NCBI GenBank assembly: GCA_038236705.1
Contig: JBBRZN010000005.1
Location: forward strand, 1 to 64,000
DNA: 64,000 nt
From: AC-32 sp038236705
Lineage (GTDB): Bacteria > Actinomycetota > Thermoleophilia > Gaiellales > Gaiellaceae
Direction of reading: 5' to 3'
This document shows, piece after piece, positions 10,039 to 17,728 of this stretch (the stretch's first letter is position 1; each line of letters starts with the position of its first letter). A program made the translations under genes and the position numbers. The notes under the pieces are model-generated. The model was not told the origin of the DNA and searched no databases. It worked only from the letters and a program-made list of their open reading frames with translations.

Positions 10039-10749
10039 TCACTGCAACGTCGTCATCTCGCCGCCGTAGCGCGACTCGTACCGTAGGACGTTCACGAGAG
10101 TTCTATATCCGAAATACTGGAATTGCGATCGATACGCACGCCACGCCCGCACTTTGCTCCAACGGGCGGCGATCCGGCCATCCAGCGCCTGCCATTCAGG
10201 CTCGTCAGCTACGAGAGAGGCGAATTTGGGCAGCATCTTCGGAGGCTCTCCACGTATTGCGGCGTACGGCTGCTCGACGTACAACCCGAGGGGCCTGTCC
10301 TCGAACCCTCTCGCAAGCGTGACTCGTGTTAGCCGCAGATGGTCGTCATGGTCGAGCGGAAAGCCAGGGACGAGGATGGTGTCGGCCTGCCCGACAGCGT
10401 CCTGAATCGCGCCCCACAGCTCATCGTCCCGCGCCGGGCGTCCGTGTTGGTCGTCAAAAGGAAGCCAGACCGGGATGGCACCAAGAAATGCGCACGCGCG
10501 GCTGTCCTCCTCGCGCCGTGCTCGGGCGGCTTCCCCGGCGAGCTGAAAACCGAAGCGGCGATCCCACGGGCTCGCCGGCCGGCGCGAACTCGGGTCGCCT
10601 GCGAACACCGTGATGATCGAAACGGCGGCGCCCGAACGGACACTCTCGCTGATCGCAGCCCCGAGCGAGTAGGCACCATCGTCAAGGTGGGGCGAAAGGA
10701 CCGCGACGTGGCCGCGGAGCCTCGCGTGCGTGCCCTTCCTGAGAATCAC
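10039..10749 (-). CDS. PIG-L/LmbE family deacetylase
   Basis: A 236-residue zinc-dependent deacetylase of the PIG-L/MshB/LmbE family, which removes acetyl from N-acetylglucosamine-type substrates. The zinc and catalytic motif SPHLDDGAYSLG (PHxDD type) lies near residue 19, and the second metal His region is PLDHDDHLRLT around residue 135. In a polysaccharide island it most likely deacetylates an N-acetylhexosamine of the repeat unit or lipid-linked sugar; a role in mycothiol synthesis is less likely from context. GTG start at 10749. It is divergent from the flippase gene, leaving about 85 bases for both promoters. Confidence 0.86.
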   Translation of the reverse strand: MILRKGTHARLRGHVAVLSPHLDDGAYSLGAAISESVRSGAAVSIITVFAGDPSSRRPASPWDRRFGFQLAGEAARARREEDSRACAFLGAIPVWLPFDDQHGRPARDDELWGAIQDAVGQADTILVPGFPLDHDDHLRLTRVTLARGFEDRPLGLYVEQPYAAIRGEPPKMLPKFASLVADEPEWQALDGRIAARWSKVRAWRAYRSQFQYFGYRTLVNVLRYESRYGGEMTTLQ

Positions 10750-10834
10750 AACGCGTATGCGGGGGCGAATCGCCGCATTCCTGAGGCGTCAGGGTAATGA
10801 TCACCAGCGTGGACGTGGACGATTCGGCTGCCTC

Positions 10835-12328
10835 GTGAACCAGGAGAACCGCTCGGGCACTAATCGCACCGTCACGCATGGCGTTTTGGCGAGCCGTCTC
10901 ATCTCGCTCCTTGCACGAAACGCCCAGGTTTTGGCTGTGGCAGGGCTCGTCGGAAAGCTCGCGACAGTCGCCGCTGCCGTCGTTCTCGCCCGAGGGCTCG
11001 GCGAGCGCGAATTCGGCCGCTACGTCGTTGCTGTCGCATTTGCGTCGCTCCTCGGAGTCCTCGTTGAGCTCGGAACCGGCGATTACCTCGTGCGGGAGGG
11101 AGCGCGAAAGCCGCACCTGCTCAGCAGGACGACCGGCCTCGTGCTCTTGTTGCGTACCGCTCTCGGGCTCGCAGCCGTCGCGATGGCCATTTCCCTGCCA
11201 TCCCTCTTCGGGTACGAGCGCAGGACTTCGATCGCCATCGCTCTCTTCACCGCGGCAGCGGCCCTGCGAGCCCTCGGCGCGACCTTCCTCTCAGCGCTTC
11301 AGGCCCTCGAGCACCTGGGGGACGTCGCGACGGTTCAAGCGCAGCAAGCCCTGCTGGGCGCATGCGCGGCCGCAAGCGCGATCGCCCTAGGCGGCGGTCT
11401 GATAGCCGTTTCTTGCGTCGCTGTAGCCGTCGCTGCCGTATCGGTGCCGTGGTCGTGGAGACGCCTGAATGCGGCCCCCCATGACCCGATCGAGCTCCAC
11501 GTCGGAGACCTGCGCGATGCGCTTCCCGTAGTGGCGAGCTTTTCGGGGGTCATACTGTTCTCCACGGCAATCACGTATCTCGACTCCCTGCTAGTCCACG
11601 CCTTCAAGGGCAACGACGAGACAGGCCTCTACGGCTCGGCATACAGAGTCTTGCTCGCTCTCTACTTCATACCGATGGTGTACAGCACCGCGCTGATCCG
11701 CTCGATGTCACGGCTCGCCTCGACGAACCGCGACGCCTTGGCGTGGCTCCACTCGCGAGTCATCTGCCATCTAACGGTCGTCGCCCTTCCTCTCGTCGTG
11801 TTCGGTCTCGTTGGATCGCGTGCTCTTCTCGACACCCTCTATGGCGCGCCTTACGGCGCCGCCGATACGGCGCTCGCGTGGCTCCTCGCGAGCCTCGTCT
11901 TCACCTTTCCGGGATGGATCGCCTCGACGACCGCCTACGCGGTCGGGGCCGAGCGCCCTTTCGTGGCAATCGTTGCAGCCTCACTCGCGCTCAACGTCAC
12001 CGGAAATCTCCTCGCGATTCCCCGGTGGGGTATCGAAGGGGCAGCCGCAGCCAACTTCGCCACGGAAGGATTCGCGGTCGTCCTGCTTCTTGCCCTCCTT
12101 CGGCGTGAAGGCCTGAAGCTGGACTGGACCGGCGCGGTTGGCAAGCCGTTGATGGCGATCGCGCCCTCAGTCGTGATCGTATTTGCGCTGGCCAGCATCC
12201 CACTCGCTGTTCGACTGCCGATCGGCGCTGTCGTCTACGTCGTCGGGCTGCTGCTGCTCCGGACGTTCGACGCCCATGACTACGACTTCCTGCGCGCCGC
12301 CGGCGGTATTGGCGAGACCCGGGTATAG
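10835..12328 (+). CDS. Polysaccharide flippase (Wzx/MATE-like, MOP superfamily)
   Basis: An integral membrane protein of about 497 residues with 12-14 hydrophobic segments. The N-terminal amphipathic/TM1 pattern is typical of Wzx-type flippases (LISLLARNAQVLAVAGLVGK, then LARGLGEREFGRY). Further marks are STAITYLDSLLVHAFKGNDE and TGLYGSAYRVLLALYFIP in the middle, where these transporters have 'D..ll....g....G.Y..a.r'. It would move lipid-linked repeat units across the membrane. The start is uncertain: the frame is open to 10730, and I chose a GTG at 10835 shortly before the conserved N-terminus, without a clear ribosome site. A second flippase lies at 24395. Confidence 0.85.
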   Translation: MNQENRSGTNRTVTHGVLASRLISLLARNAQVLAVAGLVGKLATVAAAVVLARGLGEREFGRYVVAVAFASLLGVLVELGTGDYLVREGARKPHLLSRTTGLVLLLRTALGLAAVAMAISLPSLFGYERRTSIAIALFTAAAALRALGATFLSALQALEHLGDVATVQAQQALLGACAAASAIALGGGLIAVSCVAVAVAAVSVPWSWRRLNAAPHDPIELHVGDLRDALPVVASFSGVILFSTAITYLDSLLVHAFKGNDETGLYGSAYRVLLALYFIPMVYSTALIRSMSRLASTNRDALAWLHSRVICHLTVVALPLVVFGLVGSRALLDTLYGAPYGAADTALAWLLASLVFTFPGWIASTTAYAVGAERPFVAIVAASLALNVTGNLLAIPRWGIEGAAAANFATEGFAVVLLLALLRREGLKLDWTGAVGKPLMAIAPSVVIVFALASIPLAVRLPIGAVVYVVGLLLLRTFDAHDYDFLRAAGGIGETRV

Positions 12329-12369
12329 CTTCGCATCGACCGCTAAGAAGTCGGATTCGACGCACGAGC

Positions 12370-12785
12370 TCATGGCCTTTCCACTCGGGCGCAGACCGAG
12401 ACCGTGAAGTGCGGATCCGTTGCGATCAGCTCTCCTCGAGCTCTTCCGCCGCCAGTCCCAGCAGGAAGGCCACCGCGCTGGTGAGGTTCCCATGGCCGGC
12501 AACTTCGAGCCGCCCACCCAAACAGTTGCGAGCCAGAAGCGTGTCGAGTCCGGCAGGCGTGAAGCGCCAGCAGTCCGTCGTCACGTAATCCGGGTCCGAC
12601 CGAGTGATCCCCGGCACAGAGATCAACAGCACACCGCCACTCGAGAGGCTTTGCCACGCATTCTGCAGCGCTCCATCGAGGTCCGCAGCGGCACTGTGAC
12701 ACAGCCCGGCGGAGCAACCTGTTGCGCGATTGTTAAATGGGCCACCGAAGCGATGGGTGGGTGGCGGGCCTCCGGATCGATCCAT
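12370..12785 (-). pseudogene. Degraded class I SAM methyltransferase, C-terminal remnant with a frameshift
   Basis: Reading the minus strand, ALQNAWQSLSSGGVLLISVPG, then DCWRFTPAGLDTLLARN, then TSAVAFLLGLAAEELEES matches the C-terminal half of the methyltransferases often found beside GT2 genes. The frame hits TGA right after EELEES (about 12426). The neighbouring frame then continues with ELIATDPHFTVSVCARVERP, which is what should follow, so one base has been gained or lost near 12426-12436. The N-terminal SAM-binding half is missing; sequence upstream of about 12720 does not resemble it in any frame. I therefore call a truncated, frameshifted pseudogene between the flippase and the GT2 gene. 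Confidence 0.72.
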
Positions 12786-12874
12786 GCCTCCTCCGTCATG
12801 TGGCTCTGGGTAGAACAGGCCTTACAGTTTGACCCGATGGACACGAGGCGTGGGGCGAGGAGCAGGCGCTGAAG

Positions 12875-13837
12875 GTGCCAAGGGCGTCGCCGACAGTCTC
12901 GGTGATCATCCCCACCCGCAACCGTTGGAACTTGCTAGAGCGAGCTTTGGACTCCGCGCTCCGGCAAGAAGGGGTCACCGTAGAAGTGCTTGTCGTGGAC
13001 GACGGCTCCGATCCCCTCGAATGGTCGATTCCGCAGCTCAAGGACCCACGGGTGAGGTTGGTGCGGCATCCACAGCGACGAGGCGTCGCAGCGGCACGGA
13101 ATTCCGGAATGCGAGAAGCGAGCGCGCGGTGGCTCGCTTTTCTGGACGACGACGACCTCTGGGCTCCGCATCGGCTCCGTTCGATTCTCGATGCACTTGC
13201 CCGAAAGAAGGCGGATTTCGGCTATTGCGCCGCCGTAAGCGTGGACGAGGGCCTCCGCCCGCTTATGCTGCAGCCCGTACCGGCCGAGGAGCCACTGCTG
13301 CGTGCGCTTCTTCAGCGCAACGTGATCCCTGGCGGTGGATCGAACGTCGTAGCGAACGTTTCTCTCCTCGAGCAGACAGGCGGATTTGACGAGTCGTTCT
13401 CGTTTCTAGCCGACTGGGACATGTGGATCCGGCTGGCCAATCGGGGGCGTCCGGCTCCAGTCCCTGAGGTGCTTATCGCCTACTCACATCACGCGGGCAG
13501 TTGGGTGCTTAGCGGTGACACGGCGGTCTCTCAGGATTTGACACACCTGATCAAGAAGCACGACGCGCTGAGTCGACGGTGCGAAGCGACGGTCGACCTA
13601 GTCGAATTCGACCGCTATGTCGCCTATAGCCTGTGGCTAGCGGGTCGCCGGAGGAAAGCTGCTCAACGCTTCCTAGGCGTCGCGCGTGACCACCGGGATC
13701 CGGCCAGTCTCGTCCGCGCGGCCGTCGCGCTTCTCGAGCGAGACCTCGTTGGTCGAGTGCGGCCGGCGCAGAGGCGACCCCCCGGGCCCGAGTGGCTCAG
13801 GCGCTATCGAGCGAGCGAGATCGCCCGAGTGACGTGA
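12875..13837 (+). CDS. Family 2 glycosyltransferase, paralogue of the enzyme at 9027
   Basis: A 320-residue GT2 enzyme: VSVIIPTRNRWNLLERALDS, VLVVDDGSDPLEWS, GVAAARNSGM, AFLDDDDLWAPHRL with the metal-binding acids, and GGFDESFSFLADWDMWIRLA. The N-terminal 250 residues follow the protein at 9027-9977 motif by motif; the C-terminal tail is more Arg-rich (ends PEWLRRYRASEIARVT). Start is GTG at 12875, with GAGGAG about 12 bases upstream. The two paralogues face each other across the deacetylase, the flippase and the methyltransferase remnant, so this segment looks rearranged. Confidence 0.87.
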   Translation: MPRASPTVSVIIPTRNRWNLLERALDSALRQEGVTVEVLVVDDGSDPLEWSIPQLKDPRVRLVRHPQRRGVAAARNSGMREASARWLAFLDDDDLWAPHRLRSILDALARKKADFGYCAAVSVDEGLRPLMLQPVPAEEPLLRALLQRNVIPGGGSNVVANVSLLEQTGGFDESFSFLADWDMWIRLANRGRPAPVPEVLIAYSHHAGSWVLSGDTAVSQDLTHLIKKHDALSRRCEATVDLVEFDRYVAYSLWLAGRRRKAAQRFLGVARDHRDPASLVRAAVALLERDLVGRVRPAQRRPPGPEWLRRYRASEIARVT

Positions 13838-13963
13838 CGGATTCGGCCTGTTCCATAACCCGAAGTCGAGCAGCTGGCGGTGGATGTCGGTGCCTTAGCT
13901 GATCGCGGCGATCGCGGGGGTCTTTCCGCTGTTCTGCACAGCCTCCTCGGCGCTCGTGCGGCT

Positions 13964-15109
13964 TCAATCCACCGCCCGTTCCGGCGAGAGCAGCCGAGTC
14001 TGAACAACGGCGGCGGTCCGTTCCCAGCTGAAGCGCCGGGCGTGCTCGAGGCTCTTCGCGCGAGCCGTCGCGTGGGCATCGTCATCGGCGATCAGCCGTT
14101 GCAGCGCTGCCGCCCAAATTTCCGCATCCTCGCCGGCAACGTACGTCGTTCCTCGCCCGCCGGTCTCGTGCAGCGTAGGGATGTCGCGGACCACGGCAGG
14201 TATCCCGCAGGCCTGCGCCTCCAGGACTGGAAGACAGAAGCTCTCGTGTTCAGAGGCAAGCGCGAACACCCTTGCGCTGTGATACGCGTCCACTACCGCG
14301 TCGAGAGGGAGACGGGGACTTAGCGTGATTTCGCCCAAGCTTCGGTAGCGCGCGGCGTGGGCAGCGATTCTCCCGTGCCAAGAAGGGTCAACTCGTACAT
14401 CACCGATGAGCCGTAGTCGAGGGCGTGGCGGTGGAAGGGCCGCCCACGCGTCGAGTAGGACGTCCTGACGTTTGTGAGGATAGAAATCGGCGACGCAGAG
14501 GACCTCCGTCCCTCGTTCGCTCGCCGGCCTGAAGCGGGCGTGATCGATTCCCCACAGGACTACTTCAGCTTGCACACCGATCACCTCGGCGACTAACGCT
14601 GCCATTGTCTTCGACGGCACGAGCACGTGCTCGGCCGACCGCGCAGTCCGGCGTACCGCCCAGCGCCGAAGATGGTTTGCGGCGCCTCCCCGTTCGAACA
14701 TGACCGCGTTTATCAGGTAGAGGATCACCCGCGCATTTACGGCTCGAGGCAGCATCCCCGACACCGTGAGGACACTCGAAGCGCGATGGCGACGAACAAG
14801 CCTCGGCAGCGCAAAGCCCTCCCACAGCAGACGCAGGATGAGCTCGAAACGTTTGGGACTACGCAGCGTCAGCAAGCTCAGGCCAGGACGCAGTCGAATC
14901 GTCTCCGCGACCAAAGAGCCTTCGCGGGTAACCACGATGACCCCGGCTACGTCGGGATCGTCGGCCAGATGGTGAGCGAGTTGCACCGTGGCATACGGCG
15001 TTCCGCCGTAGCGAGCGGCGAGCGCGTCGATGACGACCGGGCCGGCTTCGGGCGCCCGGCTTCTCAGCCGAGCCGCCCCGCGCGCGCGAACATCCGGAGC
15101 ACGAGCCAC
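13964..15109 (-). CDS. Family 4 glycosyltransferase (GT-B)
   Basis: A protein of about 381 residues with the GT4 fold. An N-terminal acceptor domain begins VVIDALAARYGGTPYATVQL. A C-terminal domain has TEVLCVADFYPHKRQDVLLDAW and the signature HESFCLPVLEAQACGIPAVV, in which the E-x7-E pair binds the donor nucleotide sugar. It retains the donor site and should be active, probably as a retaining enzyme in repeat-unit assembly. The conserved N-terminus has no ATG close by; the GTG at 15109 is the nearest plausible start, overlapping the upstream GT2 gene by 46 bases, so the first 20-25 residues are unsure. It ends 127 bases from the convergent GT2 gene at 12875. Confidence 0.85.
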   Translation of the reverse strand: MARAPDVRARGAARLRSRAPEAGPVVIDALAARYGGTPYATVQLAHHLADDPDVAGVIVVTREGSLVAETIRLRPGLSLLTLRSPKRFELILRLLWEGFALPRLVRRHRASSVLTVSGMLPRAVNARVILYLINAVMFERGGAANHLRRWAVRRTARSAEHVLVPSKTMAALVAEVIGVQAEVVLWGIDHARFRPASERGTEVLCVADFYPHKRQDVLLDAWAALPPPRPRLRLIGDVRVDPSWHGRIAAHAARYRSLGEITLSPRLPLDAVVDAYHSARVFALASEHESFCLPVLEAQACGIPAVVRDIPTLHETGGRGTTYVAGEDAEIWAAALQRLIADDDAHATARAKSLEHARRFSWERTAAVVQTRLLSPERAVD

Positions 15110-15897
15110 GTCCGCGCCCGCAGCACGCTGCCGATCAGCTTGCGCTCGGCCGCGGTCCTGGCGATGTGGCGAGAGGCGAACCGAGCCGCGGACTCGTGAA
15201 ACGCTCGGATCGTGCGCGCGTTGACGCCGCTCGCGCCGGTTGCGTGATGGACGACGGCGGCGGGCTCGAAATGCACTTCCCAGCCGGCATCGACCAGGCG
15301 CCGGCAGAGGTCGGCATCCTCCCAGTACATCCAGTAGCCCTCGTCGAAGCCTCCGACCGAGTCGAAGGCCGAGCGGTTCACCAGCATGCAGGCCCCCGAG
15401 ACCCAGTCCACCCGGCCGCCCCCACGCTGCGCGCGCCTGAACTCGGCGGGGTAGCGCCGTGCCCGCACGAGCAGCCTTGTCAGCAGCGAGCGGCGGCCCA
15501 GCAGTCCAGTCCGCAGGCTCGGAAAGGCGCGGGCAGAGAGCTGCACCTCTCCGTGGGAGAAGATGCACGGCCCGACGATCGCGATCCGGCTGCCGCCGTG
15601 CAGGCGCTCGGCGAGGGTTGCCGTTGCGGCGGCGGTGAGCACCACGTCGGCGTTGAGGATCAGCAGGTCGTCGCCCGAAGCCGCCCGCGCACCGGCGTTG
15701 CAGCCGGCGCCGTAGCCGAGATTCGCCTCCGGCCGCACGACGCGCGTCCCATCGAGCTCCGGCAGCGGCTCGCCGTCGGCGGCCCCGTTGTCCACGATCA
15801 CGATCTCGTCCGGGGGGAGCGTCTGCGCGCGAAGTGAGGCCACGGCCGCGGCGACCTCGGCCGGCGTGCGATACGCGACGATGATCGCCGACAGCAT
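15064..15897 (-). CDS. Family 2 glycosyltransferase, rhamnosyltransferase-like
   Basis: A 277-residue GT2 enzyme of the rhamnosyltransferase-like group. Motifs: LSAIIVAYRTPAEVAAAVAS, EIVIVDNGAADGEPLPE, ANLGYGAGCNAGARAASGDD, LLILNADVVL (DxD equivalent NAD), and GGFDEGYWMYWEDADLCRRL, where the WEDAD acids provide the catalytic base. This class often adds deoxysugars such as rhamnose to surface glycans; the actual donor is not known. Start ATG at 15897; it overlaps the downstream GT4 gene and is probably cotranscribed with it. It is divergent from the WecA-like gene, with about 230 bases between them. Confidence 0.88.
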   Translation of the reverse strand: MLSAIIVAYRTPAEVAAAVASLRAQTLPPDEIVIVDNGAADGEPLPELDGTRVVRPEANLGYGAGCNAGARAASGDDLLILNADVVLTAAATATLAERLHGGSRIAIVGPCIFSHGEVQLSARAFPSLRTGLLGRRSLLTRLLVRARRYPAEFRRAQRGGGRVDWVSGACMLVNRSAFDSVGGFDEGYWMYWEDADLCRRLVDAGWEVHFEPAAVVHHATGASGVNARTIRAFHESAARFASRHIARTAAERKLIGSVLRARTWLVLRMFARAGRLG

Positions 15898-16006
15898 GGC
15901 TCAGCTCCCCCAGCGCACGACGCGCGATTCTAGTAGTCGAACGTTGCTTGAAATCTGCTCTCTCGCCCCGGAGTAGGTGTGCCCTCTGCGAAGTCGGCAA
16001 GCCTAG

Positions 16007-16034
16007 TTGGTACGCGTCGGATCGGAGCTATGAT
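16007..16034 (+). promoter_or_regulatory. Candidate promoter for the wecA-ligase-GT4 operon
   Basis: TTGGTA (16007-16012) and TATGAT (16029-16034) are separated by 16 bases and match the housekeeping sigma consensus at 4 and 5 of 6 positions. Transcription would begin near 16041, about 90 bases before the WecA-like start. The early leader can form a hairpin from CCCCC (16035-16039) and GGGGG (16046-16050). Confidence 0.45.
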
Positions 16035-16128
16035 CCCCCGAGTTTGGGGGTCAATCAGGGGGAGATAGAGCCGCCATCGACTTGATAGCGCTTCGACGGA
16101 CGCGGCTGCGGCAATATCCGGCGAGAGG

Positions 16129-17226
16129 GTGCCCGCAGCCTGGGGGCCGGTCGTGATCTCGCTGGCGACGCTCCTTTTGGCCGCCACGGGCGCTCTGGTG
16201 CTCGCGGCAGTCGTTCAGCGGTTGCCCCGCGGGCCCAGGGCGGTGCCGTTGCCAGACCGCTGGCACCGAACCGTCACGCCCGTGACGGGAGGAGTGGCGC
16301 TCTTCGGCGCGTTCGCGCTTGCGCCCGTGCCGGCGCTGCTGACAGGTGCTGTTGACACCCGTTATCTTCCGCTCATGGCCGGCGCGGCAGCCGCGTTCGG
16401 CCTCGGGCTATGGGACGACACGACGTCGATCGGCGTGCCGACGAAATTCGCCGGACAGCTCGCAATTGCCCTCGGCGCCGCCAGCCTCGGCGTCCGCCCG
16501 GATTGGCTTCCGGCCTGGGCGGGTATCCCGCTGGCCGGCCTGATCCTGGTCGCGAGCATGAACAGTTTCAACCTTCTCGACAACATGGACGGCCTTGCCG
16601 CGGGCACCGCGGCAATTGCCGCCTGCGGGCTGGCGCTGGTCGCGGGCCTCGCCCCCGAGGCCGGCTCGTCGGTCGTCGCGGCTGCGCTCGCCGGCGCTTG
16701 CCTTGGCTTCCTCCCGTTCAACTACCGCCCTCATCGTCCGGCCGCCCTCTTCATGGGGGACTCAGGCTCGCACCTGCTCGGGTTCACGCTCGGCGGCCTC
16801 GCCTTGTTGGCCAGCCCCGGAGGCGCGGGCGGAGTCGGCGCAGCGGTCGCCGCGCCGCTCCTGATCCTGGCCGTGCCGGCGCTGGACACCGGCCTCGTGA
16901 TGCTCGGTCGCTTCGGTGAGGGCCGCCCGGTGTGGCAAGGCGGCCGAGATCATTCGTCCCACCGGCTCGTGTACCACGGGCTCAGCGAACGCCGCGCCGT
17001 GGCTGTGCTGCTCGCGATCACCGTGAATTGCACCGCGACCGCGATCGCGCTCGTGATCCTGCACGACCTGCTCCTGACGGCGGTCGCCGCCGGGACGACG
17101 ATCGCCGGCCTGGTCGCGTTCGCTTCGCAGCTCGTGGTCATCACCGAGAGTCGCGACGGACGGTTGATCGCCCTCGATCCCGGCGAGCTCCAGAGAATGG
17201 AGGAACGCGATGCGCAAATGGGTTAG
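16129..17226 (+). CDS. WecA/MraY-type polyprenyl-phosphate sugar-1-phosphate transferase
   Basis: A 365-residue multi-pass membrane enzyme that starts lipid-linked glycan synthesis by moving a HexNAc-1-phosphate from UDP-sugar to undecaprenyl phosphate. Catalytic landmarks: LGLWDDTTSIG (Asp-Asp), NSFNLLDNMDGLAAG, FMGDSGSHLLGF, and the cytoplasmic GGRDHSSHRLVYHGLS, whose HxxHRL form is that of WecA/TagO rather than peptidoglycan MraY. No N-terminal oddity. It would be the initiating enzyme of this island; it could also serve another envelope glycan. GTG start at 16129. It overlaps the next gene by 17 bases, which suggests an operon with the three genes that follow. Confidence 0.88.
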   Translation: MPAAWGPVVISLATLLLAATGALVLAAVVQRLPRGPRAVPLPDRWHRTVTPVTGGVALFGAFALAPVPALLTGAVDTRYLPLMAGAAAAFGLGLWDDTTSIGVPTKFAGQLAIALGAASLGVRPDWLPAWAGIPLAGLILVASMNSFNLLDNMDGLAAGTAAIAACGLALVAGLAPEAGSSVVAAALAGACLGFLPFNYRPHRPAALFMGDSGSHLLGFTLGGLALLASPGGAGGVGAAVAAPLLILAVPALDTGLVMLGRFGEGRPVWQGGRDHSSHRLVYHGLSERRAVAVLLAITVNCTATAIALVILHDLLLTAVAAGTTIAGLVAFASQLVVITESRDGRLIALDPGELQRMEERDAQMG

Positions 17227-17728
17227 CGGACTCGCGGTGATCGCAGCTCTCTGCTGCGCCGCTCCTGCGCTGGCGGACGACCCGGCCTCCGTCTACAGCG
17301 ACTTCGCCGGAGACGGCGTGCTCAGCTGCGGCCACTCACGGTCGGCTCTGAACGGGGTGCTGAACGACGCGTCGCTCTACCAGTACGGCGATCCGCTGAT
17401 GATGCTCCAGCTGAAGTTCGTGATCAGGAAACAGCTGGCCGGAGGATGCCGAGACCAGGCTAACGCAAGCGTGATTCCGGGACCTGCCGGCGAAAGCGCG
17501 CCGCCTTCGGCGTCCCAGGATCGCTCGCGCGCCTCCACGAAGCCGAAGACCGCGCGCCGGGCGAAGAAGCCCGGAGCCTCCCCGTCGGCTTCCTCCAAGG
17601 GGCAACGTGCCTCTCTCGGCGGCAGCGGCGAAGATGGGCGGATGGTCCTGGTCGGTGTCGGGCTGCTCCTGCTGACCCTCGCGAGCGGGGGTTGGGCGGC
17701 GCGGCGCGCATTCACCGATCGACGATGA
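17210..17728 (+). CDS. Exported, C-terminally anchored hypothetical protein
   Basis: A 172-residue protein with a classical signal peptide (MRKWVSGLAVIAALCCAAPALA, cut before DDPASV). A compact part of about 70 residues contains two Cys (LSCGHSRSALNGVLND and GGCRDQANAS), which could form a disulfide. Then comes a low-complexity Ser/Pro/Lys stretch (about 90-140), and a single C-terminal membrane segment, MVLVGVGLLLLTLASGGWAA, followed by RRAF. I know no family. Its position, overlapping the WecA-like gene by 17 bases and the ligase gene as ATGA, argues it is translated with them and takes part in surface glycan assembly or anchoring. Confidence 0.75.
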   Translation: MRKWVSGLAVIAALCCAAPALADDPASVYSDFAGDGVLSCGHSRSALNGVLNDASLYQYGDPLMMLQLKFVIRKQLAGGCRDQANASVIPGPAGESAPPSASQDRSRASTKPKTARRAKKPGASPSASSKGQRASLGGSGEDGRMVLVGVGLLLLTLASGGWAARRAFTDRR

